A stretch of DNA of 39,741 nt from Acidobacteriaceae bacterium (GTDB lineage Bacteria; Acidobacteriota; Terriglobia; Terriglobales; Acidobacteriaceae), in the NCBI GenBank assembly GCA_003171315.1, contig PMYE01000151.1, positions 176 to 39,916 of the forward strand, read 5' to 3'. The position numbers and the translations under genes are program-made. The notes under the pieces were generated by a model, which ran no database searches, was not told the origin of the DNA, and saw nothing but the letters and a program-made list of their open reading frames with translations. Below, one piece after another: positions 1 through 6,993 of this stretch. The first letter of the stretch is position 1, and every line of letters begins with the position of its first letter.

Positions 1-650
1 CCGGGATTGATGGCGGCGTCGGTCTGGATGGCGTCTTCAATGGGCGCGCCGTCCGCACTCCGAATCGATCGGATGGAGCTGATGATGCCCCGCGTCATGG
101 TGCCGCTGAGGCCGAAGGGATTGCCGATGGCGAAGACCTTCTGGCCGACGTTGAGCAGCGAAGAGTCAGCCAGCGTGACCGGCTGGAGGTTGGGCGCGTC
201 GATCTGCAGCAGCGCCAGGTCGTGGACCTTGTCGACGCCCACCACATGGGCCGGGTAACGGCGCTTGTTCGAGAGCATGACCTCAATGCCGCGGTTGGCG
301 CCCTCGACCACGTGATAGTTGGTGAGGATGTGGCCGGCTTTATCGAGAATGAAGCCCGAGCCCTGCCCCTGCTGCGGCACCGTTCCATAAAAAAAGTCGA
401 AGACCAGGGTGGTGGAGGTGATGTTGACCACCGAGGGAAGAACCTTTTTATAAATGGCGATGTTGTTCTGCTCTTCGGCGTCGTAGCTGGGCGCGGCGTG
501 CGCCTCAGTGAGTTCGAGCGGGGCGCTGGAGCCGCCGGATCCGAACAGCGTTGGACGGCCCATGGTAAAGCCGGGCTGAAGATGCGTGGTGATGAACCAG
601 AATCCGCCCAGCAGAAGCAAAAGGATGATGAGAATCCGGCTCAGTTTCAT
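1..650 (-). CDS. HtrA/DegP-type trypsin-like serine protease, N-terminal part
   Basis: Partial gene that runs off the left edge; 216 complete codons are present. Residues 5-20 form a single hydrophobic anchor (uncleaved signal or membrane segment), so the protease domain should face the periplasm. The trypsin-like fold is visible: the catalytic His is about residue 113 in NYHVV and the catalytic Asp about residue 144 in HDLALL, followed by FAIGNPFGLSGTMTRGIIS. The sequence stops at DAAINPG, exactly where the family continues into the NSGG serine motif, so the nucleophile and any PDZ domain lie outside the window. The family degrades or refolds damaged envelope proteins. The ATG at 650 has only a weak upstream CAGG. 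It is the third gene of folD-coaE-htrA, 84 bp after coaE. Family is clear; the exact paralogue is not. Confidence 0.9.
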   Translation of the reverse strand, partial: MKLSRILIILLLLLGGFWFITTHLQPGFTMGRPTLFGSGGSSAPLELTEAHAAPSYDAEEQNNIAIYKKVLPSVVNITSTTLVFDFFYGTVPQQGQGSGFILDKAGHILTNYHVVEGANRGIEVMLSNKRRYPAHVVGVDKVHDLALLQIDAPNLQPVTLADSSLLNVGQKVFAIGNPFGLSGTMTRGIISSIRSIRSADGAPIEDAIQTDAAINP

Positions 651-734
651 GGCCAACAAACCTGAAGAACCTTCCTGAAGAAGATACGGCGGCGGCGGGG
701 CAAGGTTCCACCTCGCCGGGCGCGGCCACCTTTC

Positions 735-1472
735 TTATTGTAGAGACAAGTTCTGCCCGGGTTTGTTGCCCTGGGCCAGTAGGCGCGGCCACAGGGCTTG
801 GACCTGGGTGCGCAAAGCGTCGATATCACCCGAGTTATCAAGCACATAATCGGCCTGGGCGGATTTTTCCGCATCCGGAATCTGGTGCGCGAGGCGCGTA
901 CGAGCCTCGGCCTCGATGGCTTCAAGGGTGGTGACTGCCGAAGGGCCGCCGGGCCGGGAGAACCCGCCGCCCGCGACTGAGGATTGGATGCGGGCGGCGT
1001 AGCGGGCGATTTTGATTGCATCGGGCGCGGTGACCACGATGATGCGGTCCATGCGGCGGCGCCAGCCTGCGAGAACGCCTTCTTTTTCGCCGCGGGCGCG
1101 GGCGTCGCGCACCACCTCAAAGATGAGCGCAGACTCGATGACGGCGACGGCCGAGGGCGAGTGCGCGAAGACCTCCTCCATCCAGCGCTGCTGGGCTGCA
1201 ATCACGGGCGGATGGACGATAGCGTTCAGCTCCTGCAGGCGGCCGTGGCGAAAGGCGAGATCGGCGAGGCGGGCGCGGTCGAGATGGCCGTCGGGCAAGA
1301 TTACGCCGGGACCGAAGCGCTCGACGATCCGGTCGTAGACCTCGTGGCCGGGCTCCATCATCTCGCGGCCCAATGCGTCGGCCTCGATGACCTGAGCGCC
1401 AAGTTCGCGCAGCATGGCGGCGGCAGTGCTTTTGCCGCTGCCCAGGCCGCCGGTGAGGCCGACGCGCAGCAT
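735..1472 (-). CDS. coaE: Dephospho-CoA kinase
   Basis: Catalyses the last step of coenzyme A synthesis, ATP-dependent phosphorylation of the ribose 3'-OH of dephospho-CoA in the cytoplasm. The N-terminus MLRVGLTGGLGSGKST is the P-loop (Walker A, about residues 8-16), followed by the ADALGREMMEPG segment typical of CoaE. The C-terminal part DYVLDNSGDIDALRTQV also fits the family. At 245 aa it is longer than the usual ~200. The extra residues lie in two stretches, around residues 130-145 (rich in Arg, Lys and Glu) and around 172-192 (Gly/Ser/Pro rich), near the lid region. The start lies 3 bp after the folD stop, so the two genes are very probably co-transcribed. Confidence 0.93.
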   Translation of the reverse strand: MLRVGLTGGLGSGKSTAAAMLRELGAQVIEADALGREMMEPGHEVYDRIVERFGPGVILPDGHLDRARLADLAFRHGRLQELNAIVHPPVIAAQQRWMEEVFAHSPSAVAVIESALIFEVVRDARARGEKEGVLAGWRRRMDRIIVVTAPDAIKIARYAARIQSSVAGGGFSRPGGPSAVTTLEAIEAEARTRLAHQIPDAEKSAQADYVLDNSGDIDALRTQVQALWPRLLAQGNKPGQNLSLQ

Positions 1473-1475
1473 AAT

Positions 1476-2390
1476 CTACAGTCCCCTCCTCAGTTTGGCG
1501 GCTCGAACGGTGTTGGCCATGAGCATAGCGATGGTGAGCAGGCCAACGCCACCGGGCACGGGCGTGTATGCGCCGGAGAGCTCGAAGGCTTTGGGATCGA
1601 TGTCGCCGACGATGACGGAGCCGCGCTTCGCAAAGGTGGCTTCGCGTTTGGCGTCGCCCTTGAAGAAGCGGTCGAACTCCTCGCGCGTGGTGAGGCGGTT
1701 GATGCCGACGTCGACGAGCGTGGCGCCGGGCTTGACCATGTCGGGTGTGATGAAGCCGGGGCGGCCGATAGCGGCAACGAGAATGTCGGCCTGGCGCGTG
1801 ATTGCCGGCAGGTCGCGTGTCTTCGAATGGCAAATCGTCACGGTTGCGTTCTGGTGCAGCAGCAGCATGGCGACGGGCTTGCCCACAATGTCGCTGCGGC
1901 CGACGACGACAGCATGTTGGCCGGCGATGGGAATGTGGCTGCGCTTGAGAATTTCGATGATGCCGGCGGGCGTGCAGGGCACGAGACCGGGGCGGCCGGC
2001 CAGCAAACGGCCCGCGTTCACGGGATGAAAGCCGTCCACGTCTTTCGCGGGGTCGACGGCGTCGAGGAGAGCCTTCGAGTCGACCTGCGCGGGAAGCGGA
2101 AGCTGGATAAGAATGCCGTCCACGTCGTCGCGCGCGTTAAGTTGGGCAACGAGCGAGAGCATTTCGGCGGTCGTGACGGTGTCAGGCGGAGCGATGAGGT
2201 CGCTCGAGAGACCGAGTTCGGCGCAGGCCTGCACCTTGTTGCGGACGTAGATCTCGGACGCGGCCACGCTGCCCACCAGCACCGCCGCCAGCCCCGGCCG
2301 CACGCCGCACGCGGCGAGTGCGCGGACTTCTTCGGCCACTTCCTGCTTGATGGCGGCGGCGATGGCCGCGCCATCGAGAATCTTCGGCAT
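1476..2390 (-). CDS. folD: Bifunctional methylenetetrahydrofolate dehydrogenase / methenyltetrahydrofolate cyclohydrolase
   Basis: Interconverts 5,10-methylene-THF, 5,10-methenyl-THF and 10-formyl-THF with NADP, supplying one-carbon units for purines and formyl-Met-tRNA. Signatures seen: the YVRNKVQACAELG substrate segment with the catalytic Lys, GILIQLPLP, KDVDGFHPVNAGRL, the nucleotide-binding VVGRSDIVGKPVA, and the C-terminal PVPGGVGLLTIAML. The last motif is usually GGVGPMT, so Pro-Met is replaced by Leu-Leu here. An upstream in-frame ATG lies at 2408. The ATG at 2390 was preferred because TTTGGAG sits about 7 bases upstream of it and the protein then begins MPKILDG, the normal N-terminus; this gives 304 aa. 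It is the first gene of the minus-strand folD-coaE-htrA group and diverges from the cytochrome operon. Confidence 0.95.
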   Translation of the reverse strand: MPKILDGAAIAAAIKQEVAEEVRALAACGVRPGLAAVLVGSVAASEIYVRNKVQACAELGLSSDLIAPPDTVTTAEMLSLVAQLNARDDVDGILIQLPLPAQVDSKALLDAVDPAKDVDGFHPVNAGRLLAGRPGLVPCTPAGIIEILKRSHIPIAGQHAVVVGRSDIVGKPVAMLLLHQNATVTICHSKTRDLPAITRQADILVAAIGRPGFITPDMVKPGATLVDVGINRLTTREEFDRFFKGDAKREATFAKRGSVIVGDIDPKAFELSGAYTPVPGGVGLLTIAMLMANTVRAAKLRRGL

Positions 2391-2511
2391 CTTGGCTCCA
2401 AAGTTCATGGTATCGCTTCAGTTCGGGTCTGCGGCGTCTGGCGGGCGCGTCTCAATCGGCTGTTGAGGGGTGAAGTGGTCATCTGCGGTTCATCCCACAA
2501 CGCGCATCGCG

Positions 2512-2595
2512 TCACATCGGATTGTGAGCTATCTCACATACTTCCTTGCGGCCTGTCCTTAAGGTCAGAGGTGCTGGGGGTGTGCCAGATCACAC
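2512..2595. promoter_or_regulatory. Cluster of CRP/FNR-family-like palindromes between folD and the cytochrome operon
   Basis: Positions 2523-2538 read TGTGA-N6-TCACA, a perfect match to the core of the CRP consensus. An extra TCACA half-site at 2512-2516 lies 6 bp upstream, giving alternating half-sites TCACA-N6-TGTGA-N6-TCACA. A second palindrome at 2580-2595 reads GTGTG-N6-CACAC; its TGTG/CACA arms are 2 bp closer together than in the first. The centres lie about 117 and 60 bp upstream of the cytochrome ATG at 2647, in the 256-bp divergent region. Binding by a CRP/FNR-type regulator is inferred; the palindromes are directly visible. No clear -35/-10 pair was identified. Confidence 0.6.
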
Positions 2596-2646
2596 GATTG
2601 ATCACGATGGACCCTCCCGCCAGTGGCTATACGGAGACAGCGCCTG

Positions 2647-3144
2647 ATGAGCGGTCTGAAGGATGCAGGACATCTTTTCCGGTTTGCGGGGCTTTTCGTT
2701 CTCGCATTTCTGGTGTTTCTGGTGGTGCGCGCCTACGTAGTTCCAAAGAGCTTCGGGGAGTATGGGCATTATCGCGGAGCAGCCATCGGCGAGATTGCCG
2801 CGCACCCGGTGAAGTTCGCGGGGCGCCAGACGTGCGAGACGTGCCACACGGATATTGCCGATATCAAGGCAAAAGGCGCGCACGCGCACGTGAACTGCGA
2901 GGCCTGCCACGGCGCGCTGGCGGCGCATGCCGACGATCCCATGTCTGTGACGCCGGTGAAGCCGGACTCGGCGGTGCTGTGCGCGCGCTGCCATACGGCC
3001 AGCGCGGCCAAGCCGGCGAGCTTTCCGCAGGTGGATCCGGCGGAACACTCGGGCGGAGCTCCGTGCGTGACCTGCCATAACCCCCACAGCCCGATCATCG
3101 GTTCGGACTTCACCGCGAACGCGGCGAAGGGAGGCGCGAAATGA
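2647..3144 (+). CDS. Membrane-anchored tetraheme cytochrome c
   Basis: Short (165 aa) periplasmic multiheme cytochrome tethered by one N-terminal membrane helix (about residues 11-32). Four CxxCH heme c sites are visible: CETCH at 63-67, CEACH at 84-88, CARCH at 112-116 and CVTCH at 140-144. Extra histidines at 41, 79, 81, 94, 134 and 147 could be the distal ligands. The ATG at 2647 is preferred over an upstream GTG at 2623 because GGAG lies about 10 bp before it. It overlaps the next gene by 4 bp (ATGA), so translation is coupled. Inferred role: carrying electrons between a quinone-reactive FeS/NrfD pair and periplasmic partners, like NrfB or the cytochromes of Geobacter Cbc-type complexes. 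It is not a clear NrfH or NrfA homologue. Confidence 0.85.
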   Translation: MSGLKDAGHLFRFAGLFVLAFLVFLVVRAYVVPKSFGEYGHYRGAAIGEIAAHPVKFAGRQTCETCHTDIADIKAKGAHAHVNCEACHGALAAHADDPMSVTPVKPDSAVLCARCHTASAAKPASFPQVDPAEHSGGAPCVTCHNPHSPIIGSDFTANAAKGGAK

Positions 3145-3875
3145 ACATCAACCGGCGTCATCTGATGATCCTTTTGCCGGCGGCGGCCGTGGCGTGGAAA
3201 CACGTGCTGGCCGGGACTCCTGAAGACTCGCCGAACTACCAGATGAGCGAGCACTGGTGGGGCATGTTGATCGACATTCCCAAGTGCATCGGGTGCGGCA
3301 ACTGCGTGCGCGCCTGCCAGACGGAAAACGATGTTCCCGATGGATTCTTTCGCACCTGGGTGGAGCAGTACCACCGGTCGGACTATCATCTCGAAACGCC
3401 AGAGGTGATCTCACCCGACGGCGGCAAAGAGGGATTCCCGGTGGTGAAGGAAGGCGAAGAGGGGAAGTTCTTCTTCGTTCCCAAGATGTGCAACCACTGC
3501 ACGGACTCGCCCTGCACGCAGGTGTGCCCCGTAGGCGCAACGTTTATTACCCCGGATGGAGTGGTGCTGATCGACCCGAAGTACTGTCTGGGCTGCGGCT
3601 ATTGCGTGCAGGCGTGCCCATACGGCTGCCGCTACATTCATCCCGAGAAGAAGGTCGCGGACAAGTGCACGCTGTGCTACCACCGGATTACCAAGGGACT
3701 GACGACGGCTTGCTGTGAGGCCTGCCCGACGGGAGCTCGGCAATTGGCCGACTTGAAAAATCCCAATGACCCGATTCACGAGTTTCTGAAGACCCACACG
3801 GTGCAGGTTTTGAAGCCGCAGATGGCCACCGGGGCGAAGGCGTTTTACAACGGGCTGGATGGGTCGGTGCGATAA
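3141..3875 (+). CDS. Four-cluster 4Fe-4S ferredoxin subunit (NrfC/PsrB/TtrB-like)
   Basis: Electron-transfer subunit of the DmsB/PsrB/NrfC family, 244 aa. The N-terminus MNINRRHLMILLPAAAVAW resembles a twin-arginine signal, so the protein is probably exported folded and sits on the periplasmic face. Four cysteine groups that can each bind a [4Fe-4S] cluster are at Cys 49/52/55/59, 117/120/125/129, 149/152/155/159 and 176/179/191/195, the last with the long C-x11-C gap typical of this family. A strong GGGAGG lies just upstream of the ATG, which overlaps the cytochrome stop. It should relay electrons between the NrfD-like subunit and the tetraheme cytochrome. No molybdopterin subunit precedes it, unlike in DMSO, tetrathionate or polysulfide reductases. 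Confidence 0.9.
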   Translation: MNINRRHLMILLPAAAVAWKHVLAGTPEDSPNYQMSEHWWGMLIDIPKCIGCGNCVRACQTENDVPDGFFRTWVEQYHRSDYHLETPEVISPDGGKEGFPVVKEGEEGKFFFVPKMCNHCTDSPCTQVCPVGATFITPDGVVLIDPKYCLGCGYCVQACPYGCRYIHPEKKVADKCTLCYHRITKGLTTACCEACPTGARQLADLKNPNDPIHEFLKTHTVQVLKPQMATGAKAFYNGLDGSVR

Positions 3876-3879
3876 CTGC

Positions 3880-3987
3880 AGCTTCTAGCTACTAGCTTCT
3901 AGCTGCTAGCTACGTGGAGGAGCCGGAGGCTGACGCAGCGAGATCAGGCAAGACGGGCTAGAAGCTAGAGGCTAGAAGCCAGGAGCT
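3880..3987 (+). repeat. Long imperfect inverted repeat overlapping the ribosome binding site of the NrfD-like gene
   Basis: The left arm (3880-3911) is built from direct repeats of AGCTTCTAGCT. The right arm (3956-3987) is its reverse complement with roughly 26 of 32 positions matching. The 44-nt loop between them is purine rich. The right arm contains AGGAG at 3981-3985, the Shine-Dalgarno sequence 8 bases before the ATG at 3994. In mRNA this would form a long stem that hides the ribosome binding site of the third gene. It may be a dispersed repeat element; only one copy is in this window. Confidence 0.75.
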
Positions 3988-3993
3988 GTTTTT

Positions 3994-5172
3994 ATGAGCG
4001 GCGTTGAAGGCTATATGTATCCCAACGAGGTGACGCTGTACTGGAGCGTGCTGATCGTGCTGTACCCGTTCATCACGGGGCTGGTGGCGGGCGCGTTCAT
4101 TCTGGCGTCGTTGGAGCGCGTGTTTCGCGTGGAGGCGGTGAAGCCGACGTACAGGCTGGCGCTTTTGACGGCGCTGGCATTTCTGCTGGTGGCGCCGTTG
4201 CCGCTGATTTTGCACCTGGGCCATCCGTTTCGCTCGCCGGAGATGTATTTCACGCCGCACAGCACCTCGGCCATGGCGATGTTCGGATACGTGTACATGT
4301 GGTATTTGATGGCCGTGCTGGTGTTCGAAATCTGGCTCGACTACCGGCGCGAAATCGTGCTCTGGTCGCAGCAGTCCAAGGGCCTGATGCGAACGATCTA
4401 CAAGATCATGGCGCTGGGCTCGAGCAACATCGGCGAGCGCTCGCTGCATATCGACGATAAGGTCGGCTGGATTGTGACGCTGATCGGCATTCCCTCGGCA
4501 TTTTTGTTGCACGGCTATGTGGGGTTTATTTTTGGCTCGCTCAAAGCCAATCCCTGGTGGTCGTCGCCGCTGATGCCGGTGGTGTTCATCTTCTCCGCCA
4601 TGGTGTCGGGGATTGCCGCAGTGATGCTGCTTTATATGGCCGTGACCAAGTTGCGCAAACAGGCGATCGACATGCGCTGCGTGGACACGATCGCCATGTA
4701 TATGTTCTACATCTTCATCATCGACTTCAGCCTGGAGATGCTGGACCTGGTTCACCGCGTCTACGAGGCCGACGAATCGTTCCGCACCCTCAATTTCATG
4801 GTGCACACCAAGCTCTATTTTTCGCAGATCGTGCTGCAGATTTTTGTGGGCACGCTGGTTCCGCTGATCCTGCTCTTTATTACGCAGATGGTGAAGCTGC
4901 CGGAGATTGCGCGAAAGAGGATCTACGTGCTTTCCGGGAGCCTGATCCTGATCAGCGTGTTTGCCATGCGTTGGAATGTAGTGATCGGCGGCCAGCTTTT
5001 CTCGAAGAGTTTTATTGGGTACACGACCTACAAGATGGCTCTGGTGACGCGCGAAGGCCTTCTGGTGGCCATTGGCTTAACCATCCTGCCGCTGTTTTTC
5101 CTGTGGGCGCTGGTCAAGCTGCTGCCTCCGTGGCCGGATAAGGACCTGCACGAAGCCGCGGCCGGCGACTGA
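3994..5172 (+). CDS. NrfD/PsrC-family quinone-reactive integral membrane protein
   Basis: Protein of 392 aa with about nine to ten hydrophobic helices, matching NrfD/PsrC length and pattern. Family-like features include the early segment TGLVAGAFILASL, the charged HLGHPFRSPEMYF loop after the second helix, PSAFLLHGYVGFIFGSLKANPWW, and SLEMLDLVHRVYE. These proteins bind (mena)quinol at the membrane and pass electrons to the FeS subunit without heme. It is the third gene of the module, and AGGAG lies 8 bases upstream of the ATG, inside the hairpin described separately. With the cytochrome and ferredoxin it forms a plausible menaquinol oxidising or quinone reducing complex; direction and terminal partner cannot be told from this sequence. 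Confidence 0.88.
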   Translation: MSGVEGYMYPNEVTLYWSVLIVLYPFITGLVAGAFILASLERVFRVEAVKPTYRLALLTALAFLLVAPLPLILHLGHPFRSPEMYFTPHSTSAMAMFGYVYMWYLMAVLVFEIWLDYRREIVLWSQQSKGLMRTIYKIMALGSSNIGERSLHIDDKVGWIVTLIGIPSAFLLHGYVGFIFGSLKANPWWSSPLMPVVFIFSAMVSGIAAVMLLYMAVTKLRKQAIDMRCVDTIAMYMFYIFIIDFSLEMLDLVHRVYEADESFRTLNFMVHTKLYFSQIVLQIFVGTLVPLILLFITQMVKLPEIARKRIYVLSGSLILISVFAMRWNVVIGGQLFSKSFIGYTTYKMALVTREGLLVAIGLTILPLFFLWALVKLLPPWPDKDLHEAAAGD

Positions 5173-5207
5173 GGACGGCATCGTCCGCGACAGATGGGGC
5201 GGGATCC

Positions 5208-6914
5208 ATGAGCGAGCTTCCCGGCGAAATCGAGCGGCTTGAGAGACGCATGAAAGCGCTGGAGCGGCGCGTGCACGCGCTGGAGCGCCCGGTCGCGGCG
5301 CGCTGGCCGCATCCCTCGCCGGAACTGGAAGCGGCGCCGGCTCCGCAGGCCGCGGCAGCCACGCCCCTGGCGCCGGCTGGAAGCATGTTCTCGGTACTGG
5401 GCAGTGCCATGCTGGGCATTGCCGGCGCGTATGTGTTGCGCGCCGTGGAGGCAGCGAGTTCACTTCCCAAGCTGGCGGTTGCTTCGGCCGGCATCGTGTA
5501 CGCATTCCTATGGCTGGTATGGGCGGCGCGTACGCGCGGCGGGCCGCGCTTCGCCGGCGCGATCTACGCCGGAACTTCGGCGCTCATTCTGGCTCCCATG
5601 GTCTGGGAGCTTACCCTGCGGTTCAAGGTGTTTTCGCCGGCCATCGCCGCGGGCGTGGTTTGCGCCTATGCGCTGGCGGCGATGGGGCTCGCGCGGAAGC
5701 GCGAAATGGCGCCCGTGCTGCGCATTGGCTGCATCGCCGCAGCAGGGCTGGCGCTGGCGCTGGCCATTGTCTCGCACGCCATGATGCCCTTTGTTGTTGT
5801 GCTGCTTGTGCTGGCGGCGGTTTGCGAGTTTGCACCGCGCATGCAAAACGCGCCGGAAGTCCGCGCCTTGGTGGCGCTCGCAGCCGACGTGGCGATCTGG
5901 ATCCTGATCTACGTTTATTTTGCTCCCCAACCTGCGGGCGAAGAGTATCCATCGCTGAGTAGAATCGCGCTGCTTGCGCCCGGTGTCGCGGTGTTTGTCA
6001 TTTATGCAGCGAGCGTGGGCCTGAAGACGATGCTGGGGGAGAAACCGATCGCGGTCTTTGAGACGCTGCAGACGACGATTGCACTACTCTTGGCTTTTGT
6101 CGGCGTTGCCGACTTCGGACCTGCCGGCAGCACAATGCTTCTTGGAATCGTTTGTCTCGTTTTATCCGTCGCGGCCTATGCGGCGGTCTTCACGGTCTTT
6201 GAGCGCGCCAAGGAACAGCGCAACGCCGCGGTTTTTGCCGTGTGGGGCGCGGCGCTGCTTCTGGCCGGAAGCTTCCTGTGTCTGCCGCCGTTGGCGGCGA
6301 TCGTGCTGCTGGGCGCGGCGGCGATTGCAGCGACAATCGTGGGCAGCCGGGCACGCCGAGTGGCTTTTGAATTCTATGGGATGGTGTTTCTGCTTGCTGG
6401 AGCCCTGGCATCGGGCTTGCCGAGCTTTCTTGTCAGCGCACTGGTGGGGACGCCGCAAGGCGCGCCGGCGGCGGGCGTATGGCCGATCGCGTGCGCCGCG
6501 ATTCTCTGCTATGCCGCCGCGCAGCCGCGCGAGGGTGAATCCTGGCTGCCGCAAACACTTCACCTGGGCTTTGCCGCTCTGGCGGCGGGCGCCGTAGCGG
6601 CGCTGCTTATTGAGGGGCTTATGGGTCTGGCCGCGCTCCGCGTTCAGCCCGGCCCACATCATTTGGCATTCATCCGCACGCTGACGCTGTGCGTTGCGGC
6701 GCTCGCGCTCGTCTATAGCGGAGCCCATTGGCGCCGCGTGGAGCTGGCGCGGCTGGGATACGCAGCGCTGGCTCTGGTCGCGGTCAAGCTCGTCATTGAA
6801 GACCTGCGCCACGGCCACCTGGCCTACATTGCCGCTTCCATCTTTCTGGTTGCGTTCACGCTGATTGCGGCGCCGCGCGTGGGGCGAACCAGGCAGAAGG
6901 CGCCCGGCAAATAG
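5208..6914 (+). CDS. DUF2339-like polytopic membrane protein
   Basis: 568 aa. Residues 1-28 are a short charged coiled coil (EIERLERRMKALERRVHALER), then a Pro/Ala linker to about residue 60, then more than a dozen hydrophobic helices to the C-terminus. This layout, a coiled-coil head followed by many closely spaced helices, is that of DUF2339 proteins, whose function is unknown. The start ATG at 5208 follows a G-rich stretch (GGGGCGGGA). It lies 35 bp downstream of the NrfD-like gene on the same strand and may be the last gene of that operon, though nothing in it suggests redox cofactors. Family assignment is by overall architecture only. Confidence 0.6.
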   Translation: MSELPGEIERLERRMKALERRVHALERPVAARWPHPSPELEAAPAPQAAAATPLAPAGSMFSVLGSAMLGIAGAYVLRAVEAASSLPKLAVASAGIVYAFLWLVWAARTRGGPRFAGAIYAGTSALILAPMVWELTLRFKVFSPAIAAGVVCAYALAAMGLARKREMAPVLRIGCIAAAGLALALAIVSHAMMPFVVVLLVLAAVCEFAPRMQNAPEVRALVALAADVAIWILIYVYFAPQPAGEEYPSLSRIALLAPGVAVFVIYAASVGLKTMLGEKPIAVFETLQTTIALLLAFVGVADFGPAGSTMLLGIVCLVLSVAAYAAVFTVFERAKEQRNAAVFAVWGAALLLAGSFLCLPPLAAIVLLGAAAIAATIVGSRARRVAFEFYGMVFLLAGALASGLPSFLVSALVGTPQGAPAAGVWPIACAAILCYAAAQPREGESWLPQTLHLGFAALAAGAVAALLIEGLMGLAALRVQPGPHHLAFIRTLTLCVAALALVYSGAHWRRVELARLGYAALALVAVKLVIEDLRHGHLAYIAASIFLVAFTLIAAPRVGRTRQKAPGK

Positions 6915-6993
6915 CGAAGCCGAATCGAACGCCTGCTCCGCGCCCGCCGCGATGCGCCGTGGCGGACGTGAAGAGGCAGAGGCGCCGTGCAGG

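Noticed and set aside
984-3080. Very long plus-strand open frame (698 codons) across coaE, folD and the cytochrome gene
   Set aside because: It is antisense to well-recognised genes, its product is His/Asp/Arg-rich without any motif, and it arises from GC-rich codon use.
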